64,000 bases of DNA. Origin: CAVQZC01 sp963718315 (lineage in GTDB: Bacteria; Actinomycetota; Thermoleophilia; Gaiellales; JAICJC01). The notes beneath the pieces are model-generated. The model made no database searches. It saw only the letters and a list, made by a program, of their open reading frames with translations, and had not been told where the DNA came from. The first letter of the stretch is position 1. Each line of letters begins with the position of its first letter. Below, piece by piece: positions 52,506 to 62,213 of this stretch. The stretch covers positions 186,001 through 250,000 of the forward strand of contig CAVQZC010000013.1 of assembly GCA_963718315.1 (NCBI GenBank), written 5' to 3'. A program made the translations under genes and the position numbers.

Positions 52506-53066
52506 ATGTCAAACGAGCCGGCACCGGGCGAGCGGCTGGCACAGCTCTTCCACCATCGCTGGGCCGTGCCCGTGCTCGCCGAGCTGCACCGCACGAGCGG
52601 CAGCAGGTTCGTGACGCTCCACCGCCGGCTCGGCATCGGGCGGGAGTCGCTTCGCCGCACGCTGGCGTCGCTGGCCGAGCAGGACCTGGTTGCTCGCAAC
52701 CCTGGCTACGGGCACCCGCTCCGCCCCGAGTACGTGCTGACGGAACAGGGCGCGGCCATCGCTCCGGCCTGCGCGGAGCTGATGTGCGCGCTGGACGCCC
52801 TCGGCATCTCCTCGATCGGTCTCAACAAGTGGTCGATGCCGGTGGTCGCCGCCCTCGACGCCGCCGGCTCGAGTCGCTTCGCCCAGCTCCGCGAGTCGCT
52901 GCCCCCGGTCAGTCCGCGCGCCCTGGCGCTGGCTCTGAAGGCGCTCGCAGAGGCCGGGCTCGTCGAGCGGAACGTGGTCGACAGCTTTCCGCCGACCGCC
53001 GTCTACACGCTGGCCCGGCACGCCGACGCGGTATCCCCCGCGCTGCGCACCCTGGCCGCGGCCTAG
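52506..53066 (+). CDS. Regulator with two HxlR-like winged-helix domains
   Basis: 186 residues made of two similar halves. The first (about 10-95) has a complete HxlR helix-turn-helix (FVTLHRRLGIGRESLRRTLASLAEQDLVARN) and ends EYVLTEQG. The second (about 105-180) repeats the pattern (RFAQLRESLPPVSPRALALALKALAEAGLVERNVVDSFPPTAVYTL). HxlR proteins normally have one domain and work as dimers; this looks like a fused dimer that could bind an operator as a monomer. It is divergent from the VOC-YCII operon. Confidence 0.85.
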   Translation: MSNEPAPGERLAQLFHHRWAVPVLAELHRTSGSRFVTLHRRLGIGRESLRRTLASLAEQDLVARNPGYGHPLRPEYVLTEQGAAIAPACAELMCALDALGISSIGLNKWSMPVVAALDAAGSSRFAQLRESLPPVSPRALALALKALAEAGLVERNVVDSFPPTAVYTLARHADAVSPALRTLAAA

Positions 53067-53084
53067 ATGACCTGGATGCTCGTC

Positions 53085-56000
53085 CTAGATCGGGTTGACG
53101 ACGCCCAGCGGGCCGAGCACGGCGTCCGCGCGTGCCCGCACATCGGCCGCTCCGGCCGGGTCGCCCGCCTGCTCGAGCGCCCGCGCCAGATCGAGGTCCG
53201 AGAGCGCTGCCTCGAACGAAAAGCCGTACCAGGTCTGGACATCGCGAAGCTGCGTGAGCGGCGCGACCGCATCGGCCGGGCGGCCATCGGCGAGTGCCCG
53301 CAGGCCGGCCGCAGCGGGCGGCAGCACGCGGCCGGACGAGAACCGTGAGGGCGGCACCGCGAACGTCGCCTCGGCAGCAGCCAGCAGGTCGGCCGCGCCG
53401 ACTGCCTCGAGGCCACGCAGGACGCCGACGGGTGCCAGCGGCACCTGCCACGGGAACATCGAGATCGCCAGCATCCCGTACTCGCGGACATGTGCGGCGT
53501 CGCCGCGCATGACGGCGCGTGGGATGTCCAGGGCGAGCATGGGCACGATCCGCTGAGGCTCACGGCTCCGCATCGCCAGATCACGGAACTGGTCGAGCTC
53601 ATGGTCGGCCCGCTCGAGGTCGCCCTGGCGCATCGCCTCCCCGGCCGCCAGATCCAGGCGGATCAGCCGCGTGTTGACGTCCATGCTCTCGGGGAGCGAC
53701 GCGACCAGGCGGTGCACCTCGTCCCAGCGGCCGCTGGGCTGACAGAGCAGCCGCGCCCGGGACAACGTCAGGTACGCGCCGTATGTCTCCCTGGGGAGAA
53801 AGCCCTGGAGCAGCGCCGTCGCGCGGTCGACGACATCCTCTACCTCGCTGACCGGCGTCCACTCGACGGCCACCCACAGGTAGTTCACGATCGCCCGGCA
53901 GGCCTCGTCGAAGGCCCCGGCCTGGATCGCAAGCTCCATCGTCTCGCGAAGCTCCGCCTCCGAGAGGCCGGCCGCCTCCGGAACGTCGGTCGCAAAGCGG
54001 GTCACGCGCGCGTTCGCCTCGGCCAGGATGTCCCCCACCTGGCGGGCGATCGCGATCGTCTCGTCGGCGCTTGCCAGCGCGTTCGGCATGCTGCGGAGCA
54101 TCTGGAGCTGGGCCCGCCGGCCCAGCGCGCGGGCGAGTTCCGGCGAGGCGGGCAGCCCTTCCTGCACGGCCACTGCCCGGTTCGCCGCCACGAAGGCGTC
54201 GTCCCAGCGGCCGGCCAGCCAGTCGGCGCGGCTCTTCCAGGACAGGGCCTCGGCCAGCAGCAGCGGCTCGCCGAGACGCTCGAACGTGGCAACGGCGCTC
54301 TGCAGCCGGGCCCCCGCCGCCGGGCCGTAGCCTGCGGTCACGCGCGCCAGGCCAAGCTCGGCGACGCCTCGGGAGCGATCGTCCGGGGCGACCTCGTACG
54401 CGCGCTCGAAGTGCTCCCGCGCCGTCTCCACGGCTCCCTGGGCAAGCGTCCCGTCGCCCGCAGCACTGAGCTGGGCGCTGGCGAGCTGGGCGAGCTCCGC
54501 GTCTGGATCGCCGAGCGCGACCGCCTGCAGGTAGTGGTACGCCGTGAGCTCGGCCTTCTCCGTTGCCCGGTCGGGCGCCACGGCGCGGATCCAGTCGGCG
54601 ACCTGCCGGTGCAGCGTCCGCCGCTCGTCGCGGGTGAGCGTGCCATAGGCGACGTCGCGGGTCAGCGCGTGCTTGAACCGGAACTCGCGCGATCCGGCGA
54701 TCGACGTCGACGGCAGCTCGTGGACCAGGCCCCGGCGGCCCAGCTCCTCGATCAGCCGGGCATCGACCCCGACCGCCTCGGCCCAGAAGATGCGGCCGAC
54801 CACCGCCGACCGGCGCAATGCCGTCCGCGAGTCGGCGTCGAGCAGGTCGATGCGCGCCGCGATGACGCCGAGCACCGAGTCGGGAATCGGCAGCTCTGCC
54901 ATCCGCGCGTCGGCCGTCCACGTGCCGTTGCTGCGCGTCAGGGCGCCGCGGTCGATCAGCATCCGCACGACTTCCTCGAGGAAGAACGGGTTGCCCTCCG
55001 CCCGGTCGAGGATGCCGGCGCGCAACTGGTCGGGCAGGTGATCGGCCTCGAGCAGGGCTGCCACCAGCTCGCGCGAGCGCTCCGGCGGAAGCGGCTGCAG
55101 GGTGACGGTCGTGGCGTTCAGCCGGCCGGCGCCCCAACCCGGCCTGTGCTCGAGCAGCTCGGGACGAGAGGGGCAGACGACCATCAGCGACGTCTCCTGG
55201 AGATCCTCGGTGATCTGGTCGAGCAGGTCGAGCAGCGCCTGCGACGCCCAGTGGATGTCCTCCACCGCGAGCACGGTGAAACGCTCGCGGCCGAGCCCGG
55301 CCAGGTAGTCGGCCCATCCGCGGCGCAAGAGGTCGCGGGTGTCGTCGGTCGTCCACACCGCAGTCTGGCCAGGCAACGTCAGGCCGACCGTCCAGGCCGC
55401 CGCCTCGAACGCCGTTCCGGCCCGCTCGGACGGAACTGCCCGCTCGACCGCCCTGCGGAGCTTGGCCAGGGCCTCCTCGACCGGATCGGTGTCGAGCACC
55501 CCGGCATGGCTCTTTGCCACCTCCGCCAGCGGCCAGTAGGTGATGCCGTCGCCGTAGGGCAGGCAGCGTCCCTTGAGCAGGCGCACGTCGTCCAGGCGGT
55601 CGACGAACTCCGCCAGCAGCCGCGACTTGCCGACCCCGGCCTGGCCGTAGATGGTGACCAGCTGCGGAGCCCGGTCGTTGGCCACGCGAGCCGCCAGCGT
55701 TGCCAGCAGCGAGAGCTCCTCGTCGCGTCCGATGATCGGGGCGGCCAGGCCCTCCACCCCACGTCGGCGGTGCGCGTTGTCGACCGTGCTCTCCGCCACC
55801 CAGGCCGCCAGCGGGGCGCTCTTGCCCTTGGCGTCCACGGCGTCGATCCGCCGGAAACGGATGCCCCGCTGCGCCTCGCGGTGTGCGCGCTCACCCACCG
55901 TCACGGTGCCCGATTCGGCATGCTGCTGCAGTCGGGCAGCGATGTTCACGGCGTCACCGCTGACCATCAGCTCTCCGCGGGCGGCCGCGTCACGCCCACT

Positions 56001-56537
56001 CACGACCTCGCCGGTGGCGACGCCGATCCGCAGGCTGACCTCGAGCCCGTGGGCATCTGCTATCCGCTCCGCCAGCGCGCCGAAGCGGTGCTGCGCGGCG
56101 AGGCCGGCCCGGACGGCACGCTCGGCATCGTCCTCGTGCGCCTGGGGGACGCCGAACACGGCCATCACCGCGTCGCCGACGAACTTCTCGGTGACGCCCC
56201 CATGCAGCCGCACCTCATCGTCGACGAGCGCGAACAGCTCGCCCTGGACGACACGGACGTCCTCGGGGTCGAGCCGCTCGCCGAGTGCCGTCGACCCGGC
56301 CAGGTCGGCGAACAGCACGCTCACCACCCGCCGCTCCTCCCCGGTCTCGACCGGCTGCGCCCGGCGGGCGCCGTTACCCAACGCGGCGCCGCAGGCAGAG
56401 CAGAACGCAGCCGACACCGGCTGTTCGTTTCCGCACACCGCGCACTCCCGCCACAACGCCGAACCGCAGACGCTGCAGAAGCGGGCGCCCGGTGGATGTT
56501 CCGCGCCGCACTGCGCGCACGTCCCCGTTCCCACCAT
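53085..56537 (-). CDS. Zinc-ribbon, class III cyclase, AAA/STAND ATPase and TPR protein
   Basis: Large cytoplasmic signalling protein of about 1150 residues. Two N-terminal zinc ribbons (CAQC...CSVC and CAVC...CSAC) are followed by a class III nucleotide cyclase domain (about 70-250) with both metal aspartates (FADLAGST and FVGDAVMAVFG) and GDAVNIAARLQ, so it may be catalytic. Then an AAA/STAND ATPase with Walker A GQAGVGKSR and Walker B-like TVLAVEDIHWASQ, and a long helical TPR-like repeat region (about 680-1150). The architecture matches actinobacterial adenylate-cyclase/LuxR-like regulators but ends without a LuxR helix-turn-helix. Start ATG 56537 or upstream 56564. Confidence 0.88.
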   Translation of the reverse strand: MVGTGTCAQCGAEHPPGARFCSVCGSALWRECAVCGNEQPVSAAFCSACGAALGNGARRAQPVETGEERRVVSVLFADLAGSTALGERLDPEDVRVVQGELFALVDDEVRLHGGVTEKFVGDAVMAVFGVPQAHEDDAERAVRAGLAAQHRFGALAERIADAHGLEVSLRIGVATGEVVSGRDAAARGELMVSGDAVNIAARLQQHAESGTVTVGERAHREAQRGIRFRRIDAVDAKGKSAPLAAWVAESTVDNAHRRRGVEGLAAPIIGRDEELSLLATLAARVANDRAPQLVTIYGQAGVGKSRLLAEFVDRLDDVRLLKGRCLPYGDGITYWPLAEVAKSHAGVLDTDPVEEALAKLRRAVERAVPSERAGTAFEAAAWTVGLTLPGQTAVWTTDDTRDLLRRGWADYLAGLGRERFTVLAVEDIHWASQALLDLLDQITEDLQETSLMVVCPSRPELLEHRPGWGAGRLNATTVTLQPLPPERSRELVAALLEADHLPDQLRAGILDRAEGNPFFLEEVVRMLIDRGALTRSNGTWTADARMAELPIPDSVLGVIAARIDLLDADSRTALRRSAVVGRIFWAEAVGVDARLIEELGRRGLVHELPSTSIAGSREFRFKHALTRDVAYGTLTRDERRTLHRQVADWIRAVAPDRATEKAELTAYHYLQAVALGDPDAELAQLASAQLSAAGDGTLAQGAVETAREHFERAYEVAPDDRSRGVAELGLARVTAGYGPAAGARLQSAVATFERLGEPLLLAEALSWKSRADWLAGRWDDAFVAANRAVAVQEGLPASPELARALGRRAQLQMLRSMPNALASADETIAIARQVGDILAEANARVTRFATDVPEAAGLSEAELRETMELAIQAGAFDEACRAIVNYLWVAVEWTPVSEVEDVVDRATALLQGFLPRETYGAYLTLSRARLLCQPSGRWDEVHRLVASLPESMDVNTRLIRLDLAAGEAMRQGDLERADHELDQFRDLAMRSREPQRIVPMLALDIPRAVMRGDAAHVREYGMLAISMFPWQVPLAPVGVLRGLEAVGAADLLAAAEATFAVPPSRFSSGRVLPPAAAGLRALADGRPADAVAPLTQLRDVQTWYGFSFEAALSDLDLARALEQAGDPAGAADVRARADAVLGPLGVVNPI

Positions 56538-56592
56538 GGTGAGATAGGAGTCTAAAGCGCGCACGCCGTCCCCATCCCGCGGCGCGCCTGGA

Positions 56593-58614
56593 TCAGTGCG
56601 TGATCTTGAAGTACCAGTAGCCCTTGTTCGCTCCAGCGAACGTGGGGCCGGCGGGGAAGTGGGCGAGCAGCCGGAAGGCAGGCCCGATCACCGACGTCTT
56701 GGTGTAGCGGATCTTGATCGCAGCCTTGCTCTGCGGCCCGAGCGTGCCCGACCACTCGGCCACCTTGTTCCAGCCGTTCGAGGTGTGCTGCTGCACGATC
56801 ACGTAGACCAGATGGCCGGGGTTGGCAGGCGTGAACGTCTCGGTGAAAACGGGGCATGAGGTTGCAGAGGTCGCACAGGAAGCGCGGTAGTGGTAGAGCT
56901 TGTACCCCGACTGGGTGGCGTACGGTTTGCTCAGGCTGCCGCCGAGCACCGGCGAGACGGTCACCGTGACGGTGCCGCTCGAGGATGGGAAGAAGCCGGC
57001 GCTACCCGCAAACCGGGCGGAGTAGATGGTGCGCTGGCCGGGCTTGACGGTCACCGTGACGATGCCGTCGGCGTTCACCCGGCCGTTGGTCACGACCGAC
57101 TTCGCACCGTTCACGTCCCGCGTGATGGTCACGACCGAGCCGGAGGGCGCGCCGGTCAGCTTGGCGGTCAGCGTTACGGTGTGGCCGTAGACGACGTGCG
57201 TCGCCGAGCCGTGGAGCGAGAGCGTGGTGACACCCCTGGCAACGGCGACCGTCGTCGAGGCCGTGCTGCCGAGGTGGGTGCTGTCGCCGGCGTACGTGGC
57301 GGTGAACGTGTACGTCCCGATCTGGGACAGCTCCTCGGTGGGCATCGTGTACACGCCGCCGGAGCCCACCGTCACCGGTCCCAGGTCGGCCGTCGAGCCG
57401 TCCGGGCGCGTCTCGGAGATGTCGACCGTCGCGCCGGAGGCCGGCGCGGCGTCCTGAAGCGTCAGGATGCCCTGCAGCTGCACCGTCTGCCCGGGGGACA
57501 CGCTCATCGGAGTCGCCCCCAGGCTCAGCAGCGAGGCGGCGAGCGTCGGACTGTCCACGACGAAGAACTGGGGCGGCCCGGAGTCGGGCTGGGTGACGAC
57601 GAACAGCTTGCTGCTGTCGGCCGAGAAGGCGAGCGCCCGCACCGAGCCGGTGGCGCCTGCCAGCGTGATCCAGTGGATGGGCGTGGTGCGGGTGGCGTTG
57701 AAGATGTCCACGCCGGGCGCGCCTCCCGCCAGGGCCAGTCCGGCAGCCATGAATGACGCATCCGCGTTGACCGCGATGCGTGTCGCCGACGGCCGGTTCG
57801 ACAGTGTCTCGACGTGCGTGCTCAGCGCCGGCAGGGCGTACTCCTGCACCGAGGTGCCGTCGGTCACGAACAGGTTCGCGCCGTCCGGTGTGATCGCCGC
57901 GCTGTCGGCAGGCGCACCGACCCCGATGTCAGCCGCCGAGCCGAGCTGCGTCGGCGGATCGGGGCCGACGTTCCACACCTCGTCGACCGCCGGCGTCCCG
58001 TCGAGCGACGTGGTCACAACCCGCTTGGCGACCGTCGGACTGACCGCGAAGGCCGGTGACGCGGTGCCTGCGTCCGACCACTCCACCTCGGTGGTCGGGG
58101 CGTTGAACTGGATGTACGCGGGGTTCGAGAACCCGTTGCCCGTGTCGGCATCGAAGAGCAGCCGGCCGGCGGTGGTCGCCAGCGCACACGGGTAGCCCAT
58201 GTTCTCCTGCAGGGTGATCGTCCCGGTCTGGGTCAGGGTCGCCAGGTCGAACACGGTGATGGTCGGGCTCCCGCACCCGGCGACGTAGAGGTTCCCCTTC
58301 GCGATCGTCATGCCCTCCGCCCCCGGCACGGTGAGCGTGGTGTCGACGGTGCCGTCGAAGTTCAGCACCTCGACCGTCTGGTTCGTGTCGAACGGCGCTG
58401 CCGGAGGAAGCCCGGTCACGAACACGTGCTGGTTGACGTCGTCGACCGCCATGTAGTCGCCGCCCGGCAGCGCGGAGAGCGTGGTCGGCCCCTCGTCGGC
58501 CATGGAAGGCGCCGGGGTCGCTGCGGCCGTGGCGACGAGCGCCACCAGCAGCAGCGCCAGCAGGCCGCGCGCGCCCATCAGCATGCTTTGCGTCCGGTCA
58601 CCGACCCGGCGCAC
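56593..58614 (-). CDS. Secreted beta-propeller protein with Ig-like C-terminal domains
   Basis: 673 residues. A signal peptide is likely (about residues 11-35, LLALLLVALVATAAATPAPSMA); the start GTG 58614 and Met at residue 11 or 13 are both possible. The first half has NHL/YVTN-like repeats (GGDYMAVDDVNQHVFVTG; AITPDGANLFVTDGT; ALAFSADSSKLFVVTQPD) that would form a propeller. Then Ig-like bacterial repeats (about 395-560; TYTFTATYAGDSTHLGS) and an end domain of unknown type with a Cys pair (RASCATSATSCPVFTET). Presumed surface or extracellular. No role known. Confidence 0.78.
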   Translation of the reverse strand: MRRVGDRTQSMLMGARGLLALLLVALVATAAATPAPSMADEGPTTLSALPGGDYMAVDDVNQHVFVTGLPPAAPFDTNQTVEVLNFDGTVDTTLTVPGAEGMTIAKGNLYVAGCGSPTITVFDLATLTQTGTITLQENMGYPCALATTAGRLLFDADTGNGFSNPAYIQFNAPTTEVEWSDAGTASPAFAVSPTVAKRVVTTSLDGTPAVDEVWNVGPDPPTQLGSAADIGVGAPADSAAITPDGANLFVTDGTSVQEYALPALSTHVETLSNRPSATRIAVNADASFMAAGLALAGGAPGVDIFNATRTTPIHWITLAGATGSVRALAFSADSSKLFVVTQPDSGPPQFFVVDSPTLAASLLSLGATPMSVSPGQTVQLQGILTLQDAAPASGATVDISETRPDGSTADLGPVTVGSGGVYTMPTEELSQIGTYTFTATYAGDSTHLGSTASTTVAVARGVTTLSLHGSATHVVYGHTVTLTAKLTGAPSGSVVTITRDVNGAKSVVTNGRVNADGIVTVTVKPGQRTIYSARFAGSAGFFPSSSGTVTVTVSPVLGGSLSKPYATQSGYKLYHYRASCATSATSCPVFTETFTPANPGHLVYVIVQQHTSNGWNKVAEWSGTLGPQSKAAIKIRYTKTSVIGPAFRLLAHFPAGPTFAGANKGYWYFKITH

Positions 58615-58658
58615 CCGACATCATCCTCTCCCTGTTGCTACCTGCCTCTACCGGGAGA

Positions 58659-61600
58659 TTATGCCCGCAATACCCCTCCGTGTCTCCACCGAAGCTGAGC
58701 GGCCACCGCAGCCGCGCCGGTGTAGGTGTACGCATCCGCGGTCGACGTCGCGCTGGTGCCGACGGCGGTCGTCACCCTGACATCCACCTTGCCCGCCGCG
58801 TGCGCCGGCGCCTTCGCCGTCAGCTTGGTGACCGAGACGAACGTCACCGACGTTGCCGCCTTGACGCCGAACTTCACGGTCGAGTCCGGCAGGAAGCTCG
58901 TGCCCGTGATGGTCACGGTCGTGCCACCAGCGGCAGGCCCCGTCTTGGGGTTCACGGCAGTCACCGTGGGCGAGCCGTAGGCGTACAGGTCGGCCTGCGT
59001 CGACGCGGTCGAGCCGGCGGCCGTCGTGACTGTCACGCGCACGGTGCCGGCCGAGTGCGCCGGCGACTGGACGGTCAGCTGGTTGGCGGTCACGAACGTC
59101 ACCGCCGTTCCCGTTCCCGACCCGAACGTCACCGTGCTGCCAGGGGCGAAGTGCTTGCCCTTGATGACGACGCTGGTGCCGCCGGCGGTCGGCCCGCCCT
59201 CGGGCGTCAGGCTCGTGATCGTCGGCGTGCCGTGCACGTAGTAGATGCTTGCCGTCGCGGGCGCGCCCACTGCACCCGCACCGTTGCGGAACTCGACCGC
59301 CACCGTCTGCACGCCCTCGGTGACGCCTGCACCGAGGTTGAGAGCCTCGCCCGTCTTGTACTTGCTGAACGATCCGAAAGCCGGCCGTTGATCGAGAACG
59401 CCATGTCGGCCACGGGATCACCTGACGTGGGATTGGTCGCCGCCAGCGTCAGGTGCAGCTTCTTGCTATTCGTCGCGGCGGCTCCGCCGTCGATCTGGAT
59501 CGTCCCGGTGGGGGCAACCGTGTCGCGGTAGAGCGTGTAGCTGCCCGAGCCGCTGTTGTCGTTCAGCACCACCACGCCGTCGTACTCACTCGGATCGGCG
59601 CCGGTGGCGTACTGGATCAGCGCGGGCGTGCCCGGTGCCACGTCCCCGGAGCTGGTGACCGCCGACGGCCGCCCCTGTTCGCTGGCGCCGTTCGCCGAGT
59701 GGAGCAGCAGGGTGTAGTTGGACGTGTTGGGGCCGTTGCGCCGCAGTCCGAAGTAGTACGTCGTGCCGGTAGCCAGGAGCGAGTCGTAGACGCGGCCGAC
59801 ATCGGCCGGCCCCTGGGTGTCGGCGAACGACGTCCCCAGCACCACGTGCCCGAGCGCCCACTCGATCGAGTATGACCCACCCACGGTGGAGAAGCTGTGC
59901 ACCTGCGGGTAGTACGCGGTGTTGGGCGCGTGCCCGGAGTTGCCGTTGACCAGCAGGTAGTCGTTGCTGTTCACGCCGAATGCGCTCGACGCCAGCGAGG
60001 AGTTGTAGTAATGGTTCGGCGCCAGGAACGTGTCGTCGTCGATGGTCGACCCGTCGGTGCCGGTGCGGATGCCGATCAGGTTCCAGAAGTTGGCGCCTAA
60101 GCCGAACGTCGGATCCATGTTGAACGAGTAGAAGTCGCTGAAGATCGACCCTGATGTGCGCGAGATGGACAACGGCGCGTTTGGGCTGAGGGACGTCGGG
60201 CAGTCCGCGTAACACAGGTCCTGGGTGCGCACCGACGGGAAGCCACTTCGCACATCCGTCCAGATCGGGAACGTGTCGAAGTTGGCGTCGAGGCTCGAGT
60301 TGCCCGAGTAGTCCCCGATGAACGACAGCGACCCGGGGTTGCCCAGGGTGCCGTCGGTCGTGTACGAGACGTACGTCGCCGCACGCAGGCTCGTCAGGCT
60401 GGCGGCCTCCGTCTGGTGCTCGTTGTACTGCATGCCGTTGGGGTTGCCGGAGCTCGAGTCCTGCTCCCGGGAGCTGTAGCTGACCGTCAGCCGCCCATTC
60501 GGGGCGAAGCTGGCGGCGGGGAAGAACTTGTCGCCGAAGTCGTTGAAGTTCATGAACGCCAGGTGATCCCAGGTCGCACCGCCGTCGACCGTGGAGAGGC
60601 CCATGATCTGCGCGACGTTCGCCGTCTGGCTGCTCTGTGTCGTCGACCGGACGTCGGCCCAGCCCACGAAGAACGCAGTCCCACCGGCATCACCCGAATT
60701 CGGATCTCCGGCCAGCGTCGGAAAGCTGTTGCAGCGAAACGCGCTCCCGCCATGACCGAGGAAGCAGCCACCGGTGCTGTCGTCGCCGGCGCTCTCGATC
60801 GGGGTGGTGGTCGTCACCAGGGTGTCAGACGGAGCTGTCCAGCTCGCCCCGCCGTCGGCTGAGAGCTCCTCGTAGACGGCGTTCACCCCGCCGCTGCAGT
60901 CCGCCCAGGCCACCATCAGTTGGCCGTTCGCGTCGAACGCGGGTGAGCTGCCGTTGCCGCACGTGTGCGCGGTGGTGTTGACCGACGCGCTGCCCGGCGA
61001 CCAGCCCGCGCCACCGCTGTCGGTGTAGTCGGCCTGGTAGATCGAACTCGACCCGTGGAACTGCGTCCAGGACACCACAACCCTGCCGTAGTGCGGGCTG
61101 GAGGGGTTCTGGTCGACGGTGATTCCAGGCTTGTCGACCTCGTAGCTCGTGTTGTTCGAGTCAAGCGTGGTGTTGCGCGACCAGTTGACGCCGTCAGACG
61201 ATGCCTCGACACCGATCCTGCCCTGCGTGGAGTCGCTGCGGTTGAACTCCACGAACGAGTACAGGAACACCTGCCGCACGGGGTCGTACACAACGCCCGG
61301 GTCTCCGGATGAGGGGAACACCAGGCCGGGCATCACCTGGTACCGCCAGTGCTGGCCGCCGTCGGAGGAATAGAACACACCGGCGTGCGAGTCCTGGCAG
61401 TTGCCGCTGTTGTCGTAGTAGCTGTTGACGCCGGCGACCATCAAGTTGGGGTTCGCACTGCTCTGCGCGATCGAGGTCTCGTTGACCCCGAAGCCGCACT
61501 GCGAGCTGAAATCGTCGAGCTGGGTGGAGCTGTAGAACGTCGACGGGGTGAATCGCAGCGCCCTGTGGGCGTGCTCTGCGGGCGGCGCCGGGACCAGCAT

Positions 61601-62008
61601 CGGCCCGCCGCCCGTGTGCGCCGGCGAAAGGTTCAGATGACCGTTCGCCTCCGCACGGTTCCTGGCGGCGCCTGTCGCCCGCAGCCCGGGGAGCACCTTG
61701 CCGATGCGTGGCAGGAGCGGCGGGGCGGGCCTGTAGGCCACCGCGCCCGGCTTCGTCGAGCGGGCGCGGTACTTCGTTCTGTTCAGCGTGACCGGAGGCG
61801 CCGTCCCACGGGACGGCACGGCCACCGATCCCGACCGGCTGGCGGCGGGCTGAGGCCGTGGCGTCAACACGCGCACTCCCAGCGGCACCCGAGCCTTGGA
61901 CGCGGTCGCGCCGCGGCCACCCGATCCTGCAGCCGCCGACGACCCGATCATCACCCAGGCAAACGCGACCAGCCCAACAGTCGCCACGAGTGCACGCCGA
62001 GACCTCAT
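58659..62008 (-). CDS. Large secreted BNR/sialidase-like protein with TIG domains, frame broken once
   Basis: Exported protein of about 1110 residues. Signal peptide at 1-30 (RRALVATVGLVAFAWVMIGSSAAA); ATG 62008 has AAGGGG upstream. BNR-like repeats (YSSDGGQHWRY, DGGASWTAP, DGGATWDHL) indicate an exo-alpha-sialidase/neuraminidase-type propeller (about 140-560), but no catalytic Arg triad or FRIP motif could be confirmed. Near 59385 the frame shifts one base (SINGRL to AFGSFSKYKTGEALNLG) and the protein goes on with two IPT/TIG domains (GTPTITSLTPEGGPTAGG; GSPTVTAVNPKTGPAAGG). It may be a glycan- or ligand-binding surface protein; enzymatic activity is uncertain. Confidence 0.7.
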
Positions 62009-62213
62009 CGCATTCCCCTTGTTTGACCCCGTTTCACGGCGCCGGCTACGCCGGACCACCGGCATCCCCACGTCCGCGCGCCCCGACCGTACGCAACAAT
62101 TCGAACGAAGTCAACCCAGTCGGATCACTAGCAACCCGATTACCGGCGCAGAACGTTGATTCCAGCTCAGCGTGATGGCTGGCCCGGCCCGCCCGGATTT
62201 GGGAACCACCGAT

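Noticed and set aside
53490..56555. 1021-codon plus-strand open frame opposite the cyclase-ATPase gene
   Set aside because: Antisense shadow; all domain motifs are on the minus strand.
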